DNA of 64,000 nucleotides, from the NCBI GenBank assembly GCA_903893315.1, contig CAITLU010000021.1, positions 1-64,000 of the forward strand, written 5' to 3'. The position numbers and the translations under genes are program-made. A model generated the notes under the pieces. The model had not been told where the DNA came from. It saw only the letters and a list, made by a program, of their open reading frames with translations, and searched no databases. This DNA comes from an uncultured bacterium (lineage in GTDB: Bacteria > Desulfobacterota > Binatia > UBA1149 > CAITLU01). This document shows, in pieces, positions 9,635-17,836 of this stretch. Positions within the stretch are counted from its first letter, which is position 1, and every line of letters starts with the position of its first letter.

Positions 9635-10057
9635 TCAGCGCATACCATCCAGGAACGACAGGTTGTGGCCGTCGCCGGCGAGGCTGCGGTAGTAGCAGGT
9701 GCACCGCGTGTGCCCCGAGACGTCGCGAGTGTGACAGGCTCCGGCGACTTTCGGCCGCACCAGATACAGCAGCGAGTTCTGCTCGCAGTTGATGCGCACG
9801 TCGACGAGTTCGAGCACGTCGCCTGACGTCTCGCCCTTGCGCCACAGTTCGTTGCGCGATGTCGACCAAAGCACGGCCTTGCGTGTCTTCAGCGTCTCCG
9901 CCAGCGCAAGGTCGTTGGCGTAGGCAAGGTAGAGCACTTCCTTGCTGTCGGCGTGCTGCAGCACGACCGGTACCACGTGCTGGCCGCTGGCTCCGATCTT
10001 GGGCAACTTGGCGAAGTCGAGGGTAAGCGCTGTTCCCTCTTCGAGTTCTTTCATCAT
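9635..10057 (-). CDS. hisI: HisI-like phosphoribosyl-AMP cyclohydrolase, non-canonical metal site
   Basis: 140 residues with the HisI core: STSRNELWRKGETSG is almost exactly the canonical SRxELWxKGExSG, and GACHT is the conserved Cys-His. HisI opens the purine ring of phosphoribosyl-AMP in histidine synthesis with Zn2+ and Mg2+. Two features depart from the family. The acidic DCDxD motif is N90-C-E-Q-N94 here, and the terminal SCF is replaced by SGHTRCTCYYR. It is the last gene of the minus-strand Mla operon, overlapping pqiC by four bases (ATGA), with no other his gene nearby. It may be a lineage-specific HisI or a paralogue with another role. Confidence 0.75.
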   Translation of the reverse strand: MMKELEEGTALTLDFAKLPKIGASGQHVVPVVLQHADSKEVLYLAYANDLALAETLKTRKAVLWSTSRNELWRKGETSGDVLELVDVRINCEQNSLLYLVRPKVAGACHTRDVSGHTRCTCYYRSLAGDGHNLSFLDGMR

Positions 10058-10836
10058 CGTTCTCCGGATTCTTGAGGTGCCGGCGCGGCAGCGGGCTTTG
10101 CGGCAGGCGCGGGGACGTCAGGTCGGGCCGGCGCGAGCGCGGCAGCCGCTTCGGATTTTGTCTTGGGCGCAGAATCGGGCGCCGGCCTGGATAGCTTCTC
10201 TATCTGCGCGACGATCTGCTGCGCGAGATGCGTTATGCCCAGGCGCAGCGCGGCAACGCGTTGCGCGGTCGAGACGGCGCCGCCGGGGCCGGCTACCGGC
10301 TCGACGATGCGCGACTCGGAGGCGAAGACAACGGCGCCGTCGGGTTCTTCGACGACACGCCAGCGCGCGACCAGCAGACCCTCGCCGGTTGACGAAGTTT
10401 CGAACTGCAGAACGTCGATCGGAACGGCCCATCGCACGCGCTTGTTGCTGTACCAGGGATACAGCACGGCGCTGGCGGTGCGCAGACCTTGAGAGACGTC
10501 GTAGACCAAAGCGCGCGGGAAGCCGGAGTCCAGGGGTTCGGCCCAGTAGTCGTCGGGCAGACCTTCGAGCTGGTTGGCGCCGCTGCGCATCAGCACGTGC
10601 CGGTCTTTCAGATAATCGGGCAAGGTGACGGGGCCGAGACCGATGTGTATTTCGCGGGTGCCCAGCGGTTCGGAGCCTGGCACTGCACCGGCGGTCGCGT
10701 TGTTGGAACCGAGCACCCAGTAATGGGTCGCATCGGGTTTGGCGGCCAGAAATGACGAGCAGCCGCCGGCAAATACAGCCAGGCAGACGAGCAACAGCAA
10801 GGATGCGAATTGTGTGGTTGCGCTGCGGAGTTTCAT
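10054..10836 (-). CDS. pqiC: PqiC/MCE-associated outer-membrane lipoprotein
   Basis: 260 residues beginning with a lipoprotein signal peptide (LLLLVCLAVFAGGC-SS; the Cys is the lipidation site), then the ABC-type transport auxiliary lipoprotein fold (HYWVLG near the start, VLQFETSSTGEGLLVARWRV, SRIVEPVAGPGGAV). The C-terminal 50 residues are a low-complexity Ala/Pro tail, longer than usual. In Pqi/Mla-type systems this lipoprotein anchors the MCE tunnel to the outer membrane. It overlaps the MCE gene upstream and the hisI-like gene downstream by four bases each, so the genes are almost certainly co-translated. Confidence 0.88.
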   Translation of the reverse strand: MKLRSATTQFASLLLLVCLAVFAGGCSSFLAAKPDATHYWVLGSNNATAGAVPGSEPLGTREIHIGLGPVTLPDYLKDRHVLMRSGANQLEGLPDDYWAEPLDSGFPRALVYDVSQGLRTASAVLYPWYSNKRVRWAVPIDVLQFETSSTGEGLLVARWRVVEEPDGAVVFASESRIVEPVAGPGGAVSTAQRVAALRLGITHLAQQIVAQIEKLSRPAPDSAPKTKSEAAAALAPARPDVPAPAAKPAAAPAPQESGER

Positions 10837-11804
10837 GGCTTGTTCTCCGGTACCCCTTTGCCGCGCAGTAACGCGTCGGGGTTGCGTTCGAGTAGATCGG
10901 CTAGTCGGCGGATGGAATGCGAAGCCTCCGAAACGTCGGCCATCGTCTTGCCGAGTCCGACGGCCATCGGTGCATCTGGATCGAGCATGCTGCGGGCCGA
11001 GGACATCGTGCGCCCGGCTTCGTCCAGAGCCGCGCGCAGGTCAGAGGATGCGTGGCCGAGTTCTCTGGTCAGAGGTTCGATCTGTGCCCTGGTCGTCTCC
11101 GACGTCTCGCGCACGCTGACCAGGGTCTTGTCGAGTTCCGCAAGCGTCCCGTCGATGTGGTCAAGAGCCTTGGCCAGGCCCTGTGTTTTGGCCAGATCGT
11201 CGATGGTCTTGATCATGCCCTTCATGTCTTCGACCAGACCTTGGACGTCGATAGCCTGCAGCTCGGCGAAGAATTCGGCGGCTTTCATCTGCACTTCTTC
11301 GAAGGGCGTGGGCTGGGTGGGAATCTCGGGGTACGGCACCGCTTCGTCAGGGCGCGTCTTGTTCGGACTGCCGGGGAACAGGTCGAGCTTCACATAGAGT
11401 ACGCCGGTGACAAGGCTCTCGTTGGCGAGTTGGGCGCGTAGCCCGCGTTCGACCAGGGAAGCGATGGCCGCGGGAGTGGGAGCGTTGGCGACGCCGTGTC
11501 TGCTCGTCTTGTCGGCGTCCAGCTCGACGACCACCGGTATCAGGATCTTGTCCTTCGGCAGCGCGAGTCTGGTCATGCCTTCGATGTTCAGCAGTATCTT
11601 CTTGACCGCTCCGATCTCGACGCCCTTGAACTTCACTGGGGCGCCGACGTTGAGGCCGTTGACGTCGCTGTCGAAGTACATCACGTACGTGTAGGTCTCG
11701 CGGAAAAGCCTTCCCGAGCCGAAAGCCGTTATGCTGACGACGATCAGCGTGATCGCGCCGACGACGAAGGCTCCGATGAGGGCCGGGTTTCCCTTCTTAG
11801 CCAT
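10833..11804 (-). CDS. mlaD: MlaD-family MCE domain lipid-binding protein
   Basis: 323 residues: an N-terminal membrane anchor (ALIGAFVVGAITLIVVSIT), then one MCE domain (YVMYFDSDVNGLNVGAPVKF, GVEIGAVKKI, GLRAQLANESLVTGVLYVKL) and a long alpha-helical tail (about 170-320). One MCE domain with a helical tail is the arrangement of single-MCE proteins that form hexameric rings with a coiled tunnel across the periplasm. It sits between the ATPase gene (8-base overlap) and pqiC (4-base overlap). Confidence 0.92.
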   Translation of the reverse strand: MAKKGNPALIGAFVVGAITLIVVSITAFGSGRLFRETYTYVMYFDSDVNGLNVGAPVKFKGVEIGAVKKILLNIEGMTRLALPKDKILIPVVVELDADKTSRHGVANAPTPAAIASLVERGLRAQLANESLVTGVLYVKLDLFPGSPNKTRPDEAVPYPEIPTQPTPFEEVQMKAAEFFAELQAIDVQGLVEDMKGMIKTIDDLAKTQGLAKALDHIDGTLAELDKTLVSVRETSETTRAQIEPLTRELGHASSDLRAALDEAGRTMSSARSMLDPDAPMAVGLGKTMADVSEASHSIRRLADLLERNPDALLRGKGVPENKP

Positions 11805-12636
11805 GCGCCGCCTCTCCTTCTTTCACACTCGTACCGTCTTCCCTACCGCGGGTCAGAAAACGCCGCACGCCGGGCTTAGTGCACGAGCGCAGCAGTTCGT
11901 GCGGATTGCCGATGGCTCCCATGGTGCGTGTCTCCGTGTCGAGATAAATGCAGTTGTCGGCGATCGCGAAAATGCTCGCCAGTTCGTGTGTTACCACGAC
12001 GATCGTCGAGCGCAGGCTCGCCCTCAGTTCCAGGATCAGTTCGTCGAGCAGGCATGAGCTGACCGGATCGAGGCCCGCCGAAGGTTCGTCCAGGAACAGC
12101 ACCTCGGGATCCAGCGCCATCGCGCGCGCCAGGCCGGCCCTCTTCTGCATTCCGCCGCTGATTTGTGAAGGGTAGTAGTCCTCGAAGCCCTTCAGGCCGA
12201 CGAGCGACAACTTCAGTGTAGCTATCTCACGAATCTGCGCGGCGGTGAGGTCGGTGAACTCGCCGAGCGGAAGCCCGATGTTCTCGGCCAGCGTCATCGA
12301 GCTCCACAGACCGCCGCTCTGATAGAGTACGCCGAAACTTCGCAGCATCCTTTCGCGTACCGCCGGCGGCGCCTCCGTGAAGTTGTCTTCTCCGTACAGG
12401 ATGTCGCCTCTGGCGGGTTCGTTCAGACCTATCATGTGGCGCAGCAGCGTGCTTTTGCCGCATCCGCTGCCGCCCATGATGACGAAGATTTCCCCGCGCG
12501 CGACCGTGAAGTCGATATCGTGCATCAGCACGAAATCGCCGTAAGCCATCGTCAGGTTGCGTACGCGGATGTGTACCTCGCGCGTCTCTGCGTCGTTGGT
12601 GGCGCCGCCGCGGCGAGTTTCAGAGGCCGAGGACAT
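11797..12636 (-). CDS. mlaF: MlaF-type ABC transporter ATPase
   Basis: 279 residues with a complete ATPase site: Walker A GGSGCGKST, signature ISGGMQKRAGLARAM, Walker B VLFLDEPSAGLDP and a switch His in VVVTHELAS. The closest type is the lipid-transport MlaF/Ttg2A group. It energises the MlaE permease encoded immediately upstream (17-base overlap) and overlaps the MCE gene downstream. The N-terminus carries about 20 extra residues before the ATPase domain. Confidence 0.92.
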   Translation of the reverse strand: MSSASETRRGGATNDAETREVHIRVRNLTMAYGDFVLMHDIDFTVARGEIFVIMGGSGCGKSTLLRHMIGLNEPARGDILYGEDNFTEAPPAVRERMLRSFGVLYQSGGLWSSMTLAENIGLPLGEFTDLTAAQIREIATLKLSLVGLKGFEDYYPSQISGGMQKRAGLARAMALDPEVLFLDEPSAGLDPVSSCLLDELILELRASLRSTIVVVTHELASIFAIADNCIYLDTETRTMGAIGNPHELLRSCTKPGVRRFLTRGREDGTSVKEGEAAHG

Positions 12637-13753
12637 AGAACATCACCGCGAATATGCCGCAGGCGCTGATGATGGCGACGATGCTGGTGACCACCGCTGC
12701 CGTGGTCGCATCGCCTACCGCCGAAGAACTGTTACCAGACTGCATTCCGCGCAGGCATCCCGCCAAAGCCACCAGAGCGCCGTACACCGTTGCTTTGAAG
12801 AGGCCGCCGAACAGGGCCTTGAGCGTCACCGCCCACTCGGTGTGGATGATGTAGGTGGTCGGTGACAGGTGCAGCATGCCGATGCCGACGGTGGCGCCGC
12901 CGAGAATTCCGATGAAGTCGGAGTACAGACACAGCAGCGGCATCATCGCCGTCAGTGCGAGCATGCGCGGCAGCACCAGGAACTCCATCGGCGAGATTCC
13001 CATCGTCGAGAGCGAGTCGATCTCCTGATTTACCTTCATGCTGCCGAGTTGGGCGGCATAGGCCGCGCCGGTGCGGCCGGCCATCACGATTCCGGTCATC
13101 ATCGCGCCCATTTCGCGCACCATCCCGATGCCGACCATGTCGGCGACGTAGATGCTGGCGCCGAACTGCCGCAACTGGATGGCGCCGACGAAGGCCAGGA
13201 TCAGGCCGACCAGGAAGCTGATCAGCGTGACGATGGGAAGCGCGTCGACGCCGGCCTGCTGTATGAACAGCAGCAGGTCGGAGCGGCGGTAACGCGCGCG
13301 GCCGGTGATCCAGCGGCCGAGCGCCACCGTAACCTGGCCGACGAAGTCGAGCATCTCGCGGTTACCGGCGTACAGGCCGAGCGCCGTATTGCCGATGCGG
13401 ACCAGGATCGGCGTCCTGATCCTGGTTCCCCTCGCTCCGGCTCTTTCCGGAACCGCTTCGGCCAAAGCCGCCAGGCGGCGCACGCCGTCGGGCAGACCCG
13501 CGCGGTCCAGTTGTGCTCCGCCTTTCCTGCAGGCCGTTTCGAGGTGGTCGAGGAACAGCAGCAGCGAACTGTCCCAGTGTCCAAGCAGGCTGGTGTCGAA
13601 GGTGACTCGGCGCAACGAGCCGGAGTCTATGCGACCGGCCACGGTGTCCATCGAAGGGATGCCGGCGCGCAGCGACCAATCGCCGGACAGGCGCACGACC
13701 GCAGCGCCGTCGCCGGTGGCCTGCATCTCGACGGTGGCTGACCTTGTTTCCAT
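12620..13753 (-). CDS. mlaE: MlaE-type permease with N-terminal STAS domain
   Basis: About 377 residues from the ATG at 13753. The first 110 residues form a STAS-like domain (VRLSGDWSLRAG, FDTSLLGHWDSSLLLFLDHL), and the rest is the MlaE permease with five to six membrane segments (LISFLVGLILAFVGAIQLRQFG, MMTGIVMAGRTGAAYAAQLGSM, NQEIDSLSTMGI). In enterobacteria STAS (MlaB) is a separate subunit; a fused STAS domain is common in other lineages. A TTG start at 13846 would add 31 residues that look non-coding, so 13753 is preferred although it lacks a clear Shine-Dalgarno. First gene of the mlaE-F-D-pqiC-hisI-like operon. Confidence 0.9.
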   Translation of the reverse strand: METRSATVEMQATGDGAAVVRLSGDWSLRAGIPSMDTVAGRIDSGSLRRVTFDTSLLGHWDSSLLLFLDHLETACRKGGAQLDRAGLPDGVRRLAALAEAVPERAGARGTRIRTPILVRIGNTALGLYAGNREMLDFVGQVTVALGRWITGRARYRRSDLLLFIQQAGVDALPIVTLISFLVGLILAFVGAIQLRQFGASIYVADMVGIGMVREMGAMMTGIVMAGRTGAAYAAQLGSMKVNQEIDSLSTMGISPMEFLVLPRMLALTAMMPLLCLYSDFIGILGGATVGIGMLHLSPTTYIIHTEWAVTLKALFGGLFKATVYGALVALAGCLRGMQSGNSSSAVGDATTAAVVTSIVAIISACGIFAVMFYVLGL

Positions 13754-13885
13754 TCGGATTGCAGAAGCCGGCCCGCTCACTACGGGCAGAAGGCAAGCAC
13801 CTACCGCACCCCGATAGCCTCCCGGCCCCCGATGCGCAAGCCGCAAGGCTGGATCTGCGAAAGATGTTCGATCAGCGAGCGCGAC

Positions 13886-14860
13886 TCACGCAGCCCTGGC
13901 GACGGCGAAGTGGTCACGGCCGAGGTCGCAAGCCGCGGCATCGTCGGGCATTGCAGGCTCGGGCGCGGTCCCAGCCTCGCTCTTCTTCTCCAGTGTCTTC
14001 CTGCCGAGAACGAAATTGCAGGCGTGCTCGGCCTGAACCGATGCGATGAAGAGCTTGCTCTTGTTGCGGCGCAGGACATGCAGCCACGAACCGATGTAGG
14101 CGGCATTGTTCTGCAGCGTCTGGTTGGCGAGGCCGGCTTCGGCGCACAGAAAGACGGCCCCGAGTTCGGCCACCAATTCTTCGAACGCGTAGGACTCACT
14201 GCCGAACCGGTTATCCGTATCGACTGACTTGTAGCGCCCCAGGCGCGAGCAGTGTCCGGTGGAATGGACCATCTCGTGGAACAGGGTCGAGTAGTACTCG
14301 GACGTGCTGGTGAACGATTCCGCCGGCGGCAGTGCGATGACGTCTCGGGCAGGACTGTAGAAGGCCCTCTGTGGATCAGTAGTGAGAGTCGGCGCTTCAC
14401 GCCAGGTATCCACGATGTGACGGGCTTTGCTGGGCCACAGTTCGAGGCTCATCTGTTCGGGCAGCAGGCGCCCCAGGCCGCGGGTCTGTTCGATGTTGTA
14501 GACCCGGTAATCGCGCCCGCGCAGAACCGAGACACGGACCGGTTTTCCGAGTTTGCTCAGCGTCATGTACGGGTGCCAGTACATCATCGAGATGCTCGCC
14601 GGGTGATCGAGTTCCTCGGCCCGGACGCAGCCAGAACGTTTGATCGCCTGACGCTCCGTGAGCCACCAATTCGAAACGTAGCCGCGTTTGGACGCGACCA
14701 GCGTCAGCGCGAGCACGTTGGAGCCGTGGTAGGCCTTGCGCGTGAAAAGGTTGCGCGGTCTTTCGACGACCCACGGCTTGCGCCACGGCATCTCGCCACA
14801 CTCGAGCATATTGATGACCTCGTCGACGAGGGCCGAGTAGGCAGGTGTTCCGTTCGCCAT
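13886..14860 (-). CDS. ArdC-like antirestriction protein / zincin metallopeptidase
   Basis: 324 residues. The N-terminal half is the ArdC-N ssDNA-binding domain (INMLECGEMPWRKPWV, NVLALTLVASKRGYVSNWWLTERQA). The C-terminal half is a zinc metallopeptidase-like domain with HEMVHSTGH (H195, E196, H199) and a downstream Glu in FEELVAELGA. ArdC and the TraC-type primase N-terminus protect incoming single-stranded plasmid DNA during conjugation and usually lie on plasmids or integrative elements. Here it stands alone between chromosomal housekeeping genes, with no relaxase, integrase or repeat ends visible. The start at 14860 has AAGGAA 6 bases upstream. Confidence 0.88.
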   Translation of the reverse strand: MANGTPAYSALVDEVINMLECGEMPWRKPWVVERPRNLFTRKAYHGSNVLALTLVASKRGYVSNWWLTERQAIKRSGCVRAEELDHPASISMMYWHPYMTLSKLGKPVRVSVLRGRDYRVYNIEQTRGLGRLLPEQMSLELWPSKARHIVDTWREAPTLTTDPQRAFYSPARDVIALPPAESFTSTSEYYSTLFHEMVHSTGHCSRLGRYKSVDTDNRFGSESYAFEELVAELGAVFLCAEAGLANQTLQNNAAYIGSWLHVLRRNKSKLFIASVQAEHACNFVLGRKTLEKKSEAGTAPEPAMPDDAAACDLGRDHFAVARAA

Positions 14861-15243
14861 GAAAGTTTCCTTGCGCATCGTGCGCGCCGGCCGTGGAGGC
14901 GGGCAACCATGCCACTGAAGAACGCGCGCGGCCACCGGCGTCGCTTCGTCAGGGCGGGCGATCAGATGGCGAAGTCCCGCAAGGTAGCGACCGCGCTGTG
15001 GCAGTCGTGTGCCGCGTGTCACAAACGATGTGCACACGTCGGCGCGTAAGCGCCCGCGGCGCGCGCAGCATCGGGTCGCGACGCGGTCGTGTCCGCCGCG
15101 ATTTTTCGTCGGTCATCGGCCTTCGATCCGCAGCGCGAATCCGCCCGCTTCTGATTCCAGGTCGCAGCGCGCAGCTATGCCGATGGTGATTTCGTTTCGG
15201 ATCGGGGCTAACCTGCCAACATTTCCGACACTGGAGGACGACA
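14861..15243. other. Intergenic region without a supported gene
   Basis: This 383-base divergent stretch lies between the ArdC-like gene and the YHS protein gene and should hold both promoters. No convincing RNA gene or long frame is seen. A 27-codon frame (14966-15049) contains a heme-like CAACH motif but has no start signal. The last bases (CTGGAGGAC) form the Shine-Dalgarno of the YHS gene. Confidence 0.6.
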
Positions 15244-15525
15244 ATGAGACATTGGATGTGGACACTGGCTGTGATCGTCACGATGAGCGCGGCATTTACC
15301 GCGGTTTCGGCGCGCTCGGAGGTTAAGGTCGCCGACGCACAAGCACCGGCCGAGTCAGCGAAAGCCAAGATCGGCGATCCTATCGTCTGTGCCATGGACG
15401 GCATGACGATGACTTTGACGGCCGCTACCCCATCGACCGAATATCGCGGCAATACCTACTATTTCTGCAGCAAGTCAGAGATTCCCAAGTTTCTCGAAGA
15501 CCCGGAAAAACACATCAAGCACTGA
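15244..15525 (+). CDS. Small exported YHS-domain protein
   Basis: 93 residues: a signal peptide (LAVIVTMSAAFTAVSA) then a YHS-like module (DPIVCAMDGM, TEYRGNTYYFCSKSEIPKFL, DPEKHIK). YHS domains are small Cys-containing modules found with metal-transport ATPases and monooxygenases, often linked to copper or other heavy metals. Both Cys of the usual pattern are present. A strong Shine-Dalgarno (GGAGG) precedes the ATG. It stands alone, with no copper-resistance gene beside it, so a metal role is inference from the family. Confidence 0.8.
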   Translation: MRHWMWTLAVIVTMSAAFTAVSARSEVKVADAQAPAESAKAKIGDPIVCAMDGMTMTLTAATPSTEYRGNTYYFCSKSEIPKFLEDPEKHIKH

Positions 15526-15557
15526 TCCACAGGTGCATTGACCGCGGGATCGACGCC

Positions 15558-15606
15558 GCGCATTGCGCAAGCACCGCTGACGAGTCTGGGTGTTTGCGCA
15601 TTGCGC
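15558..15606. terminator. Inverted repeat between convergent genes, candidate bidirectional terminator
   Basis: An 18-bp imperfect stem (15558-15575 pairing with 15589-15606, one mismatch and one G-T pair) with a 13-base loop sits between the convergent YHS and DUF6064 genes. Its position suits a shared terminator, but there is no T run on either side. Confidence 0.45.
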
Positions 15607-15623
15607 AGCGATCGGCCGCGCTG

Positions 15624-16277
15624 CTACGAGTGTACGTCGACGGTGTCGGGATCGTCGTCGGTCGGCGTCATGGTCATGACCAGCGCCGCCGCGACGATCA
15701 GCGCGATGTCTTCGAGGATCTTCAGTTCCATCGCCAGGAAGGTGCCGACCACCGCCCAGATCATGGGAATGGCGAACAGCACGCGCGGATATGGCGCGCG
15801 TGCCAGCAGCAACATCCCGAGTGTGAAGATCGTCAGCGGGCACGGAACTCCAAAGCTCGGCGTGGATGGATAGCTGTGACCTATCAGCGCGCTGATCGAA
15901 GGGTAGGCGACCAGCGCGTAGAAGATCAGCAGGATACCGGCCAGGTGGCGCGAGCCGTCGTGCATCCAGAACTTCAGGTCGTTGTTGACGACGCCTACGC
16001 GCACGAACAGCGCTCCCTGCGCGATGAACAGCAACGCGAAGAAGTAGGCTACCGGTGTCAGGCGCGCAAAGAACCAGAACTGGTAGACGGCTCCGGCCCA
16101 TACCCACAGCAAGGCCAGCAGCAGGCTCGCCATCCGGTTGCGGCCCGGCACTCTGAAGATGGCGAGACAGACGGCAGCGAACGCGATCAGATTGAGCACC
16201 GCAGGCAGCGGCCAGAGCGCGTCATTGTAAGCGGCGAAGACCTCCAGGACTTCGCTCTTTCCGAACGCCATCGACAC
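15624..16277 (-). CDS. DUF6064-family integral membrane protein
   Basis: 217 residues with about six predicted membrane segments (LPAVLNLIAFAAVCLAIF, ASLLLALLWVWAGAVYQFWF, YFFALLFIAQGALFVR, LAGILLIFYALVAYP, PLTIFTLGMLLLARAP, DIALIVAAALVMTM) and a charged C-terminus. The opening EVLEVFAAYNDALWP and the internal FFARLTPVAYFFALLF resemble uncharacterised DUF6064 proteins. No function is known. It is transcribed away from the redoxin gene group, and a second ATG at codon 3 is an alternative start. Confidence 0.7.
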   Translation of the reverse strand: MSMAFGKSEVLEVFAAYNDALWPLPAVLNLIAFAAVCLAIFRVPGRNRMASLLLALLWVWAGAVYQFWFFARLTPVAYFFALLFIAQGALFVRVGVVNNDLKFWMHDGSRHLAGILLIFYALVAYPSISALIGHSYPSTPSFGVPCPLTIFTLGMLLLARAPYPRVLFAIPMIWAVVGTFLAMELKILEDIALIVAAALVMTMTPTDDDPDTVDVHS

Positions 16278-16301
16278 GTTATTCTCGCCTGTCCTTGACG
16301 A

Positions 16302-16889
16302 CTATCGCGCGGATGCCGAAGCGTCAGGCTCGTTGCCGTGGCTCCACTTGATGTTGCAACCGATGCTCGGTCTTTGTTCGGGCGACGGTGCTTTGCCCTC
16401 CAGCGTCGCGTCGATAGCGGCGCGCAGATCCCTTCCGGTTACCGGTGTGCGGCTCGTGGGGCGGCTGTCGTCGAGTTGGCCTCGATAGGTCAGGCGCCGA
16501 TCGCCGTCGAACAGGAAGAAGTCGGGAGTGCAGGCGGCGCGGTAGGCTCTGGCCACCCGCTGAGTCGAGTCGAACAGGAATGGAAACTTCCAGCCTTCGG
16601 CAAGTGCCAGTTCGCGCATGTGCTCGGGGCCGTCCTGAGGATGGCTGTCGAGGCTGTTGGAGTTGATGGCAACTATCGAGATGCGACCTTCGTAGTCGCG
16701 CGCGAGCCGTCCCAGCTGTTCTCGCACATGTATGACGAAGGGACAGTGGTTGCAGATGAACATGACGAGCAATGCGGCGGCTCCGTCGAAGTCGCCGATG
16801 GACACTTCGCGGCCGGTCACAGCGTCACGCAGCCGGAAGTGCGGTGCGCAGGTGCCGAGGCCCAGCATGCTCGAAGGTGTTTCTGCCAT
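16302..16889 (-). CDS. Thioredoxin-like redoxin (AhpC/TSA-Redoxin family)
   Basis: 195 residues with a thioredoxin fold: APHFRLRDAVTGREVSIGDF at the start, the active-site CxxC in FICNHCPFVIHVREQL, and the cis-Pro loop AACTPDFFLFD. The CNHCPFV active site is typical of a group of stand-alone thiol-disulfide redoxins close to peroxiredoxins. The C-terminus carries SIGCNIKWSHGNEP, also typical of this group. No signal peptide is seen, so it is probably cytoplasmic. The ATG at 16889 is preferred over longer upstream frames, which cross the neighbouring gene and look non-coding. Confidence 0.87.
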   Translation of the reverse strand: MAETPSSMLGLGTCAPHFRLRDAVTGREVSIGDFDGAAALLVMFICNHCPFVIHVREQLGRLARDYEGRISIVAINSNSLDSHPQDGPEHMRELALAEGWKFPFLFDSTQRVARAYRAACTPDFFLFDGDRRLTYRGQLDDSRPTSRTPVTGRDLRAAIDATLEGKAPSPEQRPSIGCNIKWSHGNEPDASASAR

Positions 16890-16957
16890 ATTTATCCCGA
16901 GGAAAACGCTGCGGCTCAGTGCCGCCGCGCTGTTGTAACGCCGCGCCGCCGCGCTCG

Positions 16958-17785
16958 CTAGTGCCGGCCTGCAGCCTTCGAGATAAGTTCGAGCGCAGCC
17001 TGGTGGGTGCGCGCGTCCCCGGCTGCGATGACCTTGCCGCCGCCCATCGCCGTGCCTCCATTCCAGTCGGAGACGACGCCTCCGGCGGCTTCGATGATGG
17101 GGATCAGGGCGTGGATGTCCCATGGTGCCAGTCCCGCGTCGATCACCAGGTCGACCAGACCGAAGGCCAGCATGCAGTATGAATAGCAGTCGCCGCTGAA
17201 GCGGCTCAGTCGCACGCGCCGCCGCAGGTCTTCGAAGGCCGAGTGCTCGGGCTCGGCGGCGAACATGTCGGGATGCGTGGAGTAGAGCACGGCGTCGCCG
17301 AGTTCGGCGCAAGGCCGCGTGCACAAGTCTCCGCCGCCGTCCGCGAAGACATAGCTGGATCCGAGGCGGCTGCCGAGGAAACGTTCGCGCAAAAACGGCT
17401 GGTCGACGATGCCGAGCAGCGGACTGTTCTCGTCGGAGAGCGCGATCAGGGTTCCCCAAAGGGGCACGCCGGTGATGAAGGCCCGCGTGCCGTCGATAGG
17501 GTCGAGCACCCAGGTGAGATCGGAAGTTCCTGCTTCGCGTCCGCTCTCTTCGCCCAGGATGCCGTGCGACGGATAGGCCTCGCGGATCAACACGCGCATC
17601 GCTTCTTCGGCCTGACGGTCGGCGATGGTCACGGGATCGTAGCCCGAATACAGGGCCAGTCCCTTGTCATCGACGGCGAGTTGCCGGCGGAAGTGGGGCG
17701 CGATGACGGCCCGCGCGGCGTCGGCCAGCGTCTGTGCGAAGTCGAGATAACCCCGCAGTTCTTCGTCGCTCAACCTGTTTCCCAC
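16958..17785 (-). CDS. Inositol monophosphatase family phosphatase (histidinol-phosphatase HisN-like)
   Basis: 275 residues with the Mg2+-dependent phosphatase motifs: GEESG, WVLDPIDGTRAFITG and the C-terminal DAGLAPWDIHALIPIIEAAGG. SGDCYSYCMLAFGLVDLVID is the form typical of HisN-type histidinol-phosphate phosphatases rather than SuhB. The dephosphorylation of histidinol phosphate, inositol phosphate or a related sugar phosphate is the likely reaction. A HisI-like gene lies 7 kb away, but there is no his operon here. Confidence 0.85.
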   Translation of the reverse strand: MGNRLSDEELRGYLDFAQTLADAARAVIAPHFRRQLAVDDKGLALYSGYDPVTIADRQAEEAMRVLIREAYPSHGILGEESGREAGTSDLTWVLDPIDGTRAFITGVPLWGTLIALSDENSPLLGIVDQPFLRERFLGSRLGSSYVFADGGGDLCTRPCAELGDAVLYSTHPDMFAAEPEHSAFEDLRRRVRLSRFSGDCYSYCMLAFGLVDLVIDAGLAPWDIHALIPIIEAAGGVVSDWNGGTAMGGGKVIAAGDARTHQAALELISKAAGRH

Positions 17786-17836
17786 TCGAATCGTCCTCTC
17801 TGCCGCCGCAGTCGCTTGCGGCGACCGGCTGTACGT

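Noticed and set aside
12869-13741. 290-codon plus-strand frame rich in His, Gln and Asp
   Set aside because: Exactly antisense to mlaE; its odd composition is what high-GC coding DNA gives on the reverse strand.
14966-15049. 27-residue frame with CAACH, a c-type heme-like motif
   Set aside because: No Shine-Dalgarno, no signal peptide and very short; one CxxCH by chance in GC-rich DNA is expected.
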